From the NCBI GenBank assembly GCA_036653595.1, contig JAVVTQ010000014.1:1-36982 (forward strand): a DNA stretch of 36,982 nucleotides, written 5' to 3'. The position numbers were made by a program, and so were the translations under genes. The notes beneath the pieces were generated by a model. The model was given only the letters and a program-made list of their open reading frames with translations. It was not told where the DNA came from and ran no database searches. Origin of the DNA: JAVVTQ01 sp036653595. Its GTDB lineage: Bacteria > Bacillota > Clostridia > Oscillospirales > Ruminococcaceae. How positions within the stretch are numbered: the first letter of the stretch is position 1; each line of letters opens with the position of its first letter. Positions 8,285 to 16,942 of the stretch are shown in pieces.

Positions 8285-9195
8285 GAATGTGCACCTCCTG
8301 TTATTTGACGAAGCTGCGCCACGCCGTACTTTTCACACACAGTTGGCAGAGCCTCAATTATTTGTTTGCAGATATAAGGGTTTTTCAGATTTGCAGCGCC
8401 TATTTGCACCGCAGCGGCACCGGCAAGCATCATTTCAAGCACGTCCTCCGCACGGGAAATTCCGCCCATACCAATTATGGGAATCCCAACGGCCTCATAT
8501 ACCTCATAGACCATGCGCAGTGCGATTGGAAAAATGGCGGGACCGGACATGCCTCCTTTTTTGTTGGCAAGCAGCGGCTTTTTGGTTTTCAGGTCAATCC
8601 TCATGCCCAGCACAGTGTTGATAAGACAGAGTCCGTCGGCTCCCGCATCCTCGCAGGCGCGTGCAATTTCGGTGATGTCGGTTACATTTGGGGTCAGCTT
8701 CATAAAAATCGGCTTTGCAGTCACCGATTTCACGGCTCTTGTGACCTCAGCAGCGCCGTGCGCCGTTGTCCCAAAGCTCATGCCGCCGTTTTCCACATTT
8801 GGACAGCTGATGTTGACCTCAATTATTCCAACCTGCGGTTCTTTGTCTATCAGCTCGCAGCACGCTTTGTATTCATCCACCGAAAAGCCGCTGATGTTGG
8901 CGATTAGAGGCTTGTGAAAAAAAGTCTTAATTTTTGGAAGCTCGGTTTTTATAACCTCGTCTATTCCGGGATTTTGCAGACCCACACTGTTTAGCATACC
9001 GCCGGCACATTCGGCTATGCGCGGCGCTCTGTTTCCGAAGCGAGGCTTTTGGGTTGTGCCCTTAAAGGAGAAGCTGCCCAATATGTCGAGATCATAAAGC
9101 TCTGCAAATTCCGAGCCATAGCCAAAGGTTCCGCTTGCGGGGATTATGGGGTTGTCCAGTTCTGTGCCACACAGGCTAACTGAAAGGTCTACCAT
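8281..9195 (-). CDS. pyrD: Dihydroorotate dehydrogenase B, catalytic subunit
   Basis: This FMN protein oxidises dihydroorotate to orotate. Class 1B is indicated by the adjacent pyrK, which passes electrons to NAD+. Visible features are the N-terminal GTELDNPIIPASGTFGYG strand-loop, the substrate loop NISCPNVENGG with the class 1 catalytic Cys, and the C-terminal phosphate-binding IIGMGGIS and GAAAVQIG. The start is set at 9195 (MVDLSV, 304 residues) rather than the longer frame opening at 9279. AAGGGAGG stands a few bases upstream, and the longer version would run through pyrK coding sequence. The ATG overlaps the pyrK stop by 7 nt. Confidence 0.96.
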   Translation of the reverse strand: MVDLSVSLCGTELDNPIIPASGTFGYGSEFAELYDLDILGSFSFKGTTQKPRFGNRAPRIAECAGGMLNSVGLQNPGIDEVIKTELPKIKTFFHKPLIANISGFSVDEYKACCELIDKEPQVGIIEVNISCPNVENGGMSFGTTAHGAAEVTRAVKSVTAKPIFMKLTPNVTDITEIARACEDAGADGLCLINTVLGMRIDLKTKKPLLANKKGGMSGPAIFPIALRMVYEVYEAVGIPIIGMGGISRAEDVLEMMLAGAAAVQIGAANLKNPYICKQIIEALPTVCEKYGVAQLRQITGGAHS

Positions 9196-9923
9196 ACAAT
9201 TTCCTCCCTTTTGAGCACAGGCCCGTCGCGGCAAATCCGCTTCGAACCATATTTTGTCGCGCAGGTGCAGCCCATGCATGCCCCGAATCCGCAGCCCATC
9301 CGCTCCTCAAAGCAAAACTGACCATCTGTCAGCTGGGGCAGATTATAGACGGCTCGAAGCATCGCCTCAGGGCCGCAGCACATGGCATAATCGCAGTCGG
9401 TGCTCTCTGCCAAGGCGGTGACAAAGCCCTTTTCTCCCAGAGAACCGTCGACAGTGGAAACAAGCACCGGACAGCCAAGCGCGGAGAATTCGTCGATATA
9501 AAACGCGTCCGATGAGCAGGAAAAACCCAGAGCTATGCATAAAGAGACACCCCGCTGCAAAAGTCTTTTTGCGAGCAGATAGAGCGGGGGAGTGCCCACG
9601 CCGCCACCAATCAATATGGTTTTTTTGCCGTGAACAGCGGTGTCAAAGCCATTTCCAAGCCCGGTGAGCGCGTCGAACCGCGTTCCGATTGACGCACGGC
9701 ACAGCGCCCGTGTTCCTTCTCCGACATCGCGGACGATGACTGTCAGACAGTCGCCCTCACAGTCGCAGACAGAAATAGGCCTGCGCAAAAACAGCCCTTC
9801 CAGCTCTATATTCAAAAACTGACCGGGCGCTGTAAAGGCGCTTGTGTCGCCCAAAAGTCTTAGTTCGCAGATATCAGGTGTGAGATTGCGTTTGCCAATT
9901 AACGTAAAAATGGTTTTGGTCAT
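9189..9923 (-). CDS. pyrK: Dihydroorotate dehydrogenase B, electron transfer subunit
   Basis: PyrK carries FAD and a [2Fe-2S] cluster and links PyrD-B to NAD+. The FAD-binding RRPIS motif is at residues 47-51. The nucleotide-binding GGGVGTPPL lies at 107-115. The cluster ligands are Cys211, Cys216, Cys219 and Cys231 in the C-x4-C-x2-C-x11-C spacing typical of PyrK. At 244 residues the length is normal. A ribosome binding site GGGAGGAAG precedes ATG 9923. A 65-nt spacer separates it from carB, the widest gap in the operon, but I see no terminator there. Confidence 0.96.
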   Translation of the reverse strand: MTKTIFTLIGKRNLTPDICELRLLGDTSAFTAPGQFLNIELEGLFLRRPISVCDCEGDCLTVIVRDVGEGTRALCRASIGTRFDALTGLGNGFDTAVHGKKTILIGGGVGTPPLYLLAKRLLQRGVSLCIALGFSCSSDAFYIDEFSALGCPVLVSTVDGSLGEKGFVTALAESTDCDYAMCCGPEAMLRAVYNLPQLTDGQFCFEERMGCGFGACMGCTCATKYGSKRICRDGPVLKREEIVW

Positions 9924-9988
9924 ATACTTCCTCCCTTGAGCTGATGGCGTGTGGATTTCAAAAAGTTCACTAAAACTGCTTTACTCGG

Positions 9989-12900
9989 TCAGTCGCTGTC
10001 TATCGTCGACACGCCTATGGTCATCTCCTCGAGCACATCGAGAAGCACGCGGACTGTTTCAAGCGCAGTAAAGCAGGTCACATTGTTTTCAACAGAGGTG
10101 CGGCGAATGAGGAAGCCATCCGACATCTGGCTTTCACTGTCCATGTCCTTTGTGCTTATGACGTAGCTGACATAGCCTCGGCGCAGCGATTCAAGAATTT
10201 CCTCACTGCCCTCGCTGAGCTTGCTTTTAACGCGCGTGCGAATGCCGTGGCTTTTGAGAAATTCCGCCGTCCCGCGTGTCGCTTCAATGTTAAAGCCCAG
10301 GTCATAGAAGCGGCGTATCAGCGGCAGAGCCTCGTCCTTGTCCTTGTCTGCGATGGAAACCAGTATCGTGCCGTAGTTGGCCACGTTCATCCCGGAGGAG
10401 CGCAGAGCCTTGTACAGCGCTCGTGTCAGCTTTTTGTCATAGCCGATAGCCTCACCCGTCGACTTCATTTCCGGCGAGAGGTATGCGTCGGCGCCGCGCA
10501 GCTTTGAAAAGGAGAACGCGGGGGCCTTGACGAACCATTTTTCCTTTTGTTTTGGGAAAACTTCTGTTATGCCCTGTTCCACCAAGGAATGCCCCAGCAT
10601 CACGCGCGTGGCGATGTCGGCGAGTGAATAGCCGGAGGCCTTTGAGATAAAGGGAACTGTCCTCGAGGAGCGTGGATTGACCTCTATAACATAGACATCG
10701 TTATTTTTGTCGACGATAAACTGTATGTTGTAAAGCCCCAAAATCCCAATCCCTTTTCCGAGGCGCACTGTGTAGTCGATTATCCTTGCCTTTGCCTCGG
10801 CGTCGATGCTGAAAGTGGGGTACACGCTTATGCTGTCTCCCGAGTGAATGCCGGTGCGTTCGACGTGTTCCATTATGCCGGGAATAAACACATTTTCCCC
10901 GTCACACACCGCGTCAACCTCAAGCTCCTTGCCGATTATATACTTGTCGACAAGCACGGGGCGGCTCTCGTCAATTTCGACAGCCGTGCGCAGGTATCTT
11001 CGAAGTGATTCCTCTCCCGAAACTATCTGCATGGCTCTTCCGCCCAGCACATAGCTGGGGCGCACAAGCACCGGATAGCTTATCTTTGCGGCGGCGCGCA
11101 CACCCGATTCCACATCGGTGACGGCCTTTCCCTCAGGGCGCGGGATGCAGAGCTTTTCCATCAGACGCTCAAAGGCATCGCGGTTCTCCGCTCGCTCGAT
11201 GGCCTCATTTGCCGTTCCGACAATCGGAACGCCAAGTTCTGTGAGCGGTGCACAGAGATTTATTGCAGTCTGTCCGCCAAATGATACGATGACGCCGAGC
11301 GGCTTTTCAAGCTCGATGATGTTCATGACATCCTCTACGGCCAGCGGCTCAAAATATAGTTTGTCGCTCGTGGTGTAGTCAGTCGACACTGTTTCCGGAT
11401 TGTTGTTTATTATAATTGCCTCATAGCCGGCCGCGCGTATTGTCCATATGGCGTGCACTGTGGAATAGTCAAACTCAACACCCTGCCCTATGCGAATCGG
11501 CCCCGAGCCGAGCACGATGATTTTTTGCTTGTCGCTGACTATGGACTCATTTTCATCTTCATACGTTGAATAAAAGTAGGGGACATAGCTGTCAAATTCG
11601 CTGGCGCAGGTGTCTATCATCTTGTAGACAGGCATTATCCCAAGCTCCCTGCGAAGCTTGTATATCTCAAGCTCGCTCATGCCGCGGCACTCTCCGATAT
11701 ATTCGTCGGAAAATCCGATTCTTTTCGCGTCATAAAGCGCCTCACTGTCAAAGGTGTCCGCGTGCAGCGTTTTTTCGAGATTGACTATATTTGAAATTTT
11801 GCCCAGAAAGAACATGTCTATTTTTGTTGCGTTGTATATTAGGCCGGGGTCTGTCTTTCGGCGCATAAGCTCAGCAATGGCGAATAGCCTATCGTCGGTG
11901 CCGTCCTTGATGTAGAGCATCAGCTCCTGCGATGTCTTTTCATCAAACTTATTCATGTGCAGATGACAAACCCCGACTTCAAGCGAGCGCACTGCCTTGA
12001 GCAGACTCTCCTCAAATGTTCTGCCTATGCTCATGACCTCTCCGGTGGCTTTCATCTGAGTGGACAGCTTATTGGAGGCCGAGACAAACTTGTCAAAGGG
12101 AAAACGCGCTATCTTTGTGACGATGTAGTCAAGCGCCGGCTCAAAGGAAGCCGGTGTGTTTGCCAGCATGATTTCGTCGAGATGCATCCCTGTTGCGACC
12201 TTTGCGGAGACGCGTGCTATTGGATATCCGCTTGCCTTTGAGGCGAGTGCGGAGGAGCGGGAAACCCTCGGATTTACCTCAATGAGAAAGTACTGAAAGG
12301 AGAAGGGGTCAAGCGCAAACTGAACGTTGCAACCGCCCTCTATTTTCAGAGCGCATATTATTTTGAGAGCGCTGTCGCGAAGCAGTTGGTATTCCTTGTT
12401 TGTCAGCGTTTGACATGGTGCGACGACGATGGAGTCGCCCGTGTGTATGCCCACAGGGTCAAGGTTTTCCATGCCGCAAATAGTTATTGCCGTGTCGTTT
12501 GAATCGCGCATGACCTCAAACTCAATCTCCTTAAAGCCGCAGATGCTCTTTTCCACAAGCACCTGATGCACAGGTGACAGCTCCAAGGCGTGCTTCATGA
12601 GCGAGGTGAGCTCCTCATCGCTGTCGGCAAAGCCGCCGCCGGTGCCGCCCAAGGTAAAGGCCGGCCGCAGAATAACGGGGTAGCCGATGTGAGAGGCTGC
12701 CAGCAGTCCCTCATCAACCGAGTGGGCAATCTCCGAGGGAAGCACCGGCTCTCCCAGCTCCTCACAAAGCTCCTTGAAGCGCTCGCGATCCTCCGCGCGC
12801 TCTATGCTGTCAAAGGAGGTGCCCAGAATCTCAACTCCGCACTCCTGAAGAACGCCCTTTTTGTAAAGTGAGGCGGCGAGGTTGAGGCCTGTTTGGCCGC

Positions 12901-13171
12901 CCAGCCCGGGCAGAATCGCGTCGGGGCGCTCGTAGCGCAAAATTTTCGCCACATACTCGAGCGTGAGCGGCTCCATATATATTTTGTCCGCGATGTTCGT
13001 ATCTGTCATAATTGTGGCTGGGTTTGAGTTTACAAGCACAACCTGATATCCCTCCTCGCGCAAGGCAAGGCAGGCCTGAGTGCCGGCGTAGTCAAACTCG
13101 GCCGCTTGCCCGATGACGATTGGACCCGAGCCGATCACCAGTATTTTTTTGATGTCATTTCTTTTCGGCAT
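9989..13171 (-). CDS. carB: Carbamoyl-phosphate synthase large subunit
   Basis: It makes carbamoyl phosphate from bicarbonate, two ATP and ammonia channelled from CarA. The 1060 residues show the internal duplication of the family. One ATP-grasp half begins at the N-terminus (KILVIGSGPIVIGQAAEFDYAG), and the second begins near residue 550 with the parallel GSGPIRIGQGVEFDYS. The C-terminal MGS-like allosteric domain (about 930-1060) ends at a short tail. A GGGAGTGA ribosome binding site precedes ATG 13171, and the start lies inside the 3' end of carA (17-nt overlap). Because it sits in the pyrimidine operon, this synthase probably serves UMP synthesis first. No separate arginine cluster is visible. 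Confidence 0.97.
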   Translation of the reverse strand: MPKRNDIKKILVIGSGPIVIGQAAEFDYAGTQACLALREEGYQVVLVNSNPATIMTDTNIADKIYMEPLTLEYVAKILRYERPDAILPGLGGQTGLNLAASLYKKGVLQECGVEILGTSFDSIERAEDRERFKELCEELGEPVLPSEIAHSVDEGLLAASHIGYPVILRPAFTLGGTGGGFADSDEELTSLMKHALELSPVHQVLVEKSICGFKEIEFEVMRDSNDTAITICGMENLDPVGIHTGDSIVVAPCQTLTNKEYQLLRDSALKIICALKIEGGCNVQFALDPFSFQYFLIEVNPRVSRSSALASKASGYPIARVSAKVATGMHLDEIMLANTPASFEPALDYIVTKIARFPFDKFVSASNKLSTQMKATGEVMSIGRTFEESLLKAVRSLEVGVCHLHMNKFDEKTSQELMLYIKDGTDDRLFAIAELMRRKTDPGLIYNATKIDMFFLGKISNIVNLEKTLHADTFDSEALYDAKRIGFSDEYIGECRGMSELEIYKLRRELGIMPVYKMIDTCASEFDSYVPYFYSTYEDENESIVSDKQKIIVLGSGPIRIGQGVEFDYSTVHAIWTIRAAGYEAIIINNNPETVSTDYTTSDKLYFEPLAVEDVMNIIELEKPLGVIVSFGGQTAINLCAPLTELGVPIVGTANEAIERAENRDAFERLMEKLCIPRPEGKAVTDVESGVRAAAKISYPVLVRPSYVLGGRAMQIVSGEESLRRYLRTAVEIDESRPVLVDKYIIGKELEVDAVCDGENVFIPGIMEHVERTGIHSGDSISVYPTFSIDAEAKARIIDYTVRLGKGIGILGLYNIQFIVDKNNDVYVIEVNPRSSRTVPFISKASGYSLADIATRVMLGHSLVEQGITEVFPKQKEKWFVKAPAFSFSKLRGADAYLSPEMKSTGEAIGYDKKLTRALYKALRSSGMNVANYGTILVSIADKDKDEALPLIRRFYDLGFNIEATRGTAEFLKSHGIRTRVKSKLSEGSEEILESLRRGYVSYVISTKDMDSESQMSDGFLIRRTSVENNVTCFTALETVRVLLDVLEEMTIGVSTIDSD

Positions 13172-14264
13172 TGAGAGTCACTCCCTTGTCCATCATTTTG
13201 AGAAATCTGTCAAACAGGTATTCGCTGTCCTGAGGCCCGGGCGCTCCCTCGGGATGAAACTGGACAGCAAGGACGCTTTTGTCGAGGCTTTCCACGCCCT
13301 CCACAGTATTGTCGAGCACATTTGTGTATATCGCGCGCAGGCCTGTGCCCTCAAGGGATTTTTCGTCGACGGCATAGAAATGAAACTGGCTGGTTATCTC
13401 TATTTTGCCGGTGTCCACACATTTTACGGGATGATTTGCGCCATGATGGCCGAATTTCATCTTATACACACTCGCACCATAGGCAAGGCAAGCGAGCTGA
13501 TATCCAAGGCATATGCCAAATATGGGAAGCTTGCCGCAAAGCTTTGAAATCAGCGAAATAACCTCGGGGACGTCTGCCGGATTGCCGGGGCCGTTTGAAA
13601 TCAGCACGCCGTCCGGGCACAGCCGCAAAATTTCCTCAGCTGCGGTGTCATAGGGCACGATAGTGACATTGCAGCCCTTTCTGTTGAGCATTCGCACTAT
13701 ATTGAGCTTTATGCCGCAATCGACTGCGACGACATTGAAGCGAAAGTTTGCCGTGCGCGAGTACCAGCGCTTTTTACAGCTGACACGCTTGACCAAGTCG
13801 GTCGGAACAGGTGTTGACCTTATAATATCGAGAGCCTTTTCGTCGGGGGTATCTGCGTCTGTAAGCATCACGCGCTGTGTGCCTTCATCGCGTATGATGC
13901 GCGCTATTTTGCGCGTATCCAGCTCGGATATGCCGACGATGCCATTTTCCTCAAGGTAATCGGAAAGTGTGTGGGTGTATCGAAAATTGCTCGGAAAATC
14001 ATTGTATTCACGCACGATGAGCGCACCTGCGGACGGAAATTTTGACTCATAGTCCTCGTCGTTTATGCCGTAGTTGCCGATGAGCGGGTACGTCATCACT
14101 ATTGCGTGATTTGTGCTGGACGGGTCGGAAATAGCCTCCTGATAGCCGACCATGGCGGTGTTAAAGACGACCTCGCAGACGGTGTCCTTGTGTGCTCCGA
14201 AGGCATAGCCCAAAAAGCTGTGCCCATTTTCCATCACAAGCTTTTTTGTAAACTTTTGTCCCAT
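13155..14264 (-). CDS. carA: Carbamoyl-phosphate synthase small (glutaminase) subunit
   Basis: It hydrolyses glutamine and feeds ammonia to CarB. The class I glutamine amidotransferase triad is visible: Cys252 in GICLGYQ, His337 and Glu339 in FHPEGAPGP. The N-terminal CPSase domain covers residues 1-150. One oddity is the segment usually read as SQNH-G/N-[FY]-x-V-D, which here is SQFHFYAVD, with Phe in place of Asn. GAAGGGAG precedes ATG 14264. The gene starts inside the 3' end of pyrC (31-nt overlap) and ends inside carB, so it is tightly coupled at both ends. Confidence 0.96.
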   Translation of the reverse strand: MGQKFTKKLVMENGHSFLGYAFGAHKDTVCEVVFNTAMVGYQEAISDPSSTNHAIVMTYPLIGNYGINDEDYESKFPSAGALIVREYNDFPSNFRYTHTLSDYLEENGIVGISELDTRKIARIIRDEGTQRVMLTDADTPDEKALDIIRSTPVPTDLVKRVSCKKRWYSRTANFRFNVVAVDCGIKLNIVRMLNRKGCNVTIVPYDTAAEEILRLCPDGVLISNGPGNPADVPEVISLISKLCGKLPIFGICLGYQLACLAYGASVYKMKFGHHGANHPVKCVDTGKIEITSQFHFYAVDEKSLEGTGLRAIYTNVLDNTVEGVESLDKSVLAVQFHPEGAPGPQDSEYLFDRFLKMMDKGVTLNAEKK

Positions 14265-15523
14265 GTGATTCTCCCTTCACAGATTGTATATGCAATGTCA
14301 GCGCAGATCTCCATGTTGTCAAAAGGCGTAGAGTGTCCTTTTGACAAGAAGCTCCCGCTCGATATTGTCCCGTTGCAGTTGAGGTCGAGCACGGTGATGT
14401 CGGCGCTCTCCCCCTCTTTGAGGTTTCCACCGCGCAAACCAAAAATTCTTCGCGGTGCTAGTGACATTTTGTCTATGAGTGTTTCCAGTGAGATGATGTT
14501 TTTGCGAACAAGCTCTGTGTACATAGAGACAAATGCGGTTTCCAGCCCTACCACGCCAAAGGCGCTGTCCGCCAACCCGCACGATTTTTCAAAATCGCTG
14601 TGCGGAGCGTGGTCTGTGGCTATAACGTCGATTGTTCCGTCGGCAATTCCGCAAAGCAGTGCCTGTCGGTCTGCCGCAAAGCGCAGCGGTGGATTCATCT
14701 TGAAGCGGCCGTCGTCGCACAGATCATCGCTGCAAAAAACAAGATAGTGCGGCGCCGTTTCGCAGGTAACGGGAAGCCCTTCGGCCTTTGCTTTTCTGAT
14801 GAGCTCGACGCTTTCTCGCGAGGAAATATGGCAGGCGTGATATTGACAGCCTGTCTTTGCGACAAGCTTCAAATCGCGCTCCAGCTGCTTCCATTCACTT
14901 TTCGAGTCGATTGCCGCAAGCTTGTGCGACTTTGCAAAATCGCTCTCATTCAAGCACCAGTCCTTTGTGAGAAGAGAATTGTCCTCGCAGTGCGCGACAA
15001 TCGGCTTCCCCTGCCGCTTTGCCGCGAGCATTGCCTTTTCCATCAGTACATCGCTTTGCACACCACAGCCGTCATCCGAAAACCCCGCTACAAACGGCGC
15101 CATGGCCTCCATGTCCGAGAGAGTGCCGTCGCCGCTGCGCCCGCGAGTTATCGCACCGAACGGAAAAACCCCGCAATGTGCGTCGAGCTCTATTGCGGCA
15201 AGCTGAACTCTCAGGCTCTCGAGACAGTCTGGCACAGGATTGAGATTTGGCATGGAACACACAGCAGTGAAGCCGCCGCGCGCCGCCGCCGCCGTGCCGC
15301 TTGCAATTGTCTCCTTATAACAAAAACCGGGCTGTCGAAGATGTACATGCACATCGACGAGGCCCGGAATGATAAATAAATTATTAACCTGTAATACAAT
15401 ATCAAAACCGACAGGTGAGATATTGGGAGACAAATCGACAATGGAGTTGCCGCGAACAGCGATGTCGAGCCGTTTGAAAACACAATCCCTATAAACATTT
15501 CCCCCTGTAAGAAGAATGCTCAT
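14234..15523 (-). CDS. pyrC: Dihydroorotase
   Basis: It cyclises carbamoyl-aspartate to dihydroorotate. It is the first gene of the pyrimidine operon. The metal-binding motif DVHVHLRQPG is followed by the metal-ligand regions AHCED, CHISS and the catalytic ATDHAPHS. At 429 residues it is a class I, amidohydrolase-fold dihydroorotase of the usual Firmicutes length. ATG 15523 follows GGGGGTG and lies about 26 nt from the predicted transcription start. A six-codon upstream reading frame (15541-15524, stop included) abuts the start codon. Confidence 0.96.
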   Translation of the reverse strand: MSILLTGGNVYRDCVFKRLDIAVRGNSIVDLSPNISPVGFDIVLQVNNLFIIPGLVDVHVHLRQPGFCYKETIASGTAAAARGGFTAVCSMPNLNPVPDCLESLRVQLAAIELDAHCGVFPFGAITRGRSGDGTLSDMEAMAPFVAGFSDDGCGVQSDVLMEKAMLAAKRQGKPIVAHCEDNSLLTKDWCLNESDFAKSHKLAAIDSKSEWKQLERDLKLVAKTGCQYHACHISSRESVELIRKAKAEGLPVTCETAPHYLVFCSDDLCDDGRFKMNPPLRFAADRQALLCGIADGTIDVIATDHAPHSDFEKSCGLADSAFGVVGLETAFVSMYTELVRKNIISLETLIDKMSLAPRRIFGLRGGNLKEGESADITVLDLNCNGTISSGSFLSKGHSTPFDNMEICADIAYTICEGRITWDKSLQKSL

Positions 15524-15555
15524 TCACGTCACCCCCGTCATAATTTATCTAAGGT

Positions 15556-15584
15556 ATTATAGTGTAATCAAGCGAATTTGTCAA
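15556..15584 (-). promoter_or_regulatory. Consensus promoter of the pyr operon
   Basis: On the minus strand there is a perfect TTGACA (15584-15579), a 17-bp spacer and a perfect TATAAT (15561-15556). Transcription would begin near 15549 and leave about 26 nt before pyrC. That is too short for a PyrR-type terminator/antiterminator leader, and none is seen. Confidence 0.85.
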
Positions 15585-15615
15585 TGACAATTATAAATAT
15601 TATTTGCAATATTTT

Positions 15616-15645
15616 GTGACAGAAAAATATACGGTGATATATAAT
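15616..15645 (+). promoter_or_regulatory. Promoter of the msrAB gene
   Basis: GTGACA (15616-15621), an 18-bp spacer and TATAAT (15640-15645) lie back to back with the pyr promoter. The -10 sits in an alternating AT stretch, so its exact register is uncertain. Confidence 0.5.
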
Positions 15646-15716
15646 ATATATACCAACAAAAGAATGCGGCACAGTCAACGCCCATGTGTTGCAGATTCAA
15701 AACGGGGGACAACAAA

Positions 15717-16805
15717 ATGAAAAGGCTGCTCGCGTTAGTTCTTGCGGCGGTGATGCTGATTATGATAAGTGCAGGCTGCACGGCAAAAGGAGAAGAAGGG
15801 GGAATGACAAAAATGGCAAACGCCAAAGGTGACAGCACATATGTGAAAAAGGACGGTGTTGAGGTTATCTATCTCGCGGGGGGCTGCTTTTGGGGCATGG
15901 AAAAGCTGGCACAGTCGCTTAAGGGAGTTGTTTTGGCCACGAGCGGCTATGCAAACGGCAGATGCGATAACCCGACCTACGAAATGGTGTGTGCCGGGGA
16001 CACTGGTTTTCGCGAGACGGTGCGAGTGGAGTACAATCCGAAGCAGATAAGCCTTGACGCCATTCTGTTCGCATATTTTTATGTTGTGAACCCGACGCAG
16101 ACCAACAGACAGGGAAATGATATCGGCACGCAGTATCAGGCGGGAATATATTATGCGGACGATGCCTCAAAGGAGACGGTCAACCGCATAGCGGAGCTAG
16201 AGAGAGGCAGAACCGCGAAATTTTCTGTTGAAACAGGACCGCTGGAGAGCTTTTTCGATGCGGAGGAATATCATCAGGACTATTTGGACAAGAATCCCGC
16301 AGGCTACTGCCATATTCCGGCGGCGGAGATTGAAATTCTAAAAAACATGGTATTCGATCCGGGGTTATATAAAAAGCCTGCGGCTGACGCCATTGAGGAT
16401 ATGCTATCGCCAAAGCAGTACGCTGTCACTCAGCGCTCGCAGACGGAGAAGCCCTTTGATAATGAATATTTTGATAAATTCGAGCGCGGAATATATGTCG
16501 ACGTAGTCACGGGTGAGCCGCTGTTCTCATCAAACGATAAATTTATGACATCATGCGGCTGGCCTGGCTTTTCGGGCGCAATCGATGAAGCGGCGGTGAT
16601 AAAAATAGAGGACCTCTCGCACGGAATGGCCAGGACGGAGGTGCGAAGCAGGGCGGGGGATTCGCATCTCGGACATGTCTTTTTGGGGGATACCGAGTCC
16701 CCAAACGGTGTGCGCTACTGTATAAACAGTGCATCGCTGCGCTTTATCGCCTTTGAAGATATGGAAGCACAAGGCTATGGCTATTTAAAAAGCCGAATTA
16801 AGTAG
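15717..16805 (+). CDS. msrAB: Lipoprotein MsrA-MsrB methionine sulfoxide reductase fusion
   Basis: It reduces both S- and R-methionine sulfoxide in proteins. The 362-residue product begins with a lipoprotein signal: a hydrophobic core, then ISAGC with Cys21 as the lipid site, so it should sit on the outer face of the membrane. The MsrA domain follows (GGCFWG, catalytic Cys57). The MsrB domain is C-terminal (SCGWPGFSG at about 279-287, GDSHLGHVF, and RYCINSASLRF with catalytic Cys335). The zinc-binding CxxC pairs of many MsrB proteins are absent, and Cys280 is the likely resolving residue. ATG 15717 follows ACGGGGGAC. The electron donor for an extracytoplasmic enzyme (a CcdA/thioredoxin-like system) is not in the window. 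Confidence 0.95.
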   Translation: MKRLLALVLAAVMLIMISAGCTAKGEEGGMTKMANAKGDSTYVKKDGVEVIYLAGGCFWGMEKLAQSLKGVVLATSGYANGRCDNPTYEMVCAGDTGFRETVRVEYNPKQISLDAILFAYFYVVNPTQTNRQGNDIGTQYQAGIYYADDASKETVNRIAELERGRTAKFSVETGPLESFFDAEEYHQDYLDKNPAGYCHIPAAEIEILKNMVFDPGLYKKPAADAIEDMLSPKQYAVTQRSQTEKPFDNEYFDKFERGIYVDVVTGEPLFSSNDKFMTSCGWPGFSGAIDEAAVIKIEDLSHGMARTEVRSRAGDSHLGHVFLGDTESPNGVRYCINSASLRFIAFEDMEAQGYGYLKSRIK

Positions 16806-16942
16806 AGCGTATTGTGCAAAGCAAAAGTGACTGTACAGAGGATTTTGGCTTAAACAGACCGCGAAAGCGCCAAATTCTGTTGTTTAAATTAAGCTAAAAT
16901 GATATGCTTTGAATAGTCAATAATGCGGGAGATAAAGCAAAA

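Noticed and set aside
14600..15379. 259-codon open frame on the plus strand
   Set aside because: It is antisense to pyrC, which has all its catalytic motifs.
16840..16905. Terminator after msrAB
   Set aside because: Imperfect repeats (GATTTTGGC with GCCAAAT, and TTAAAC-type arms) can pair, but bulges and the lack of a T-run make the call unsafe.
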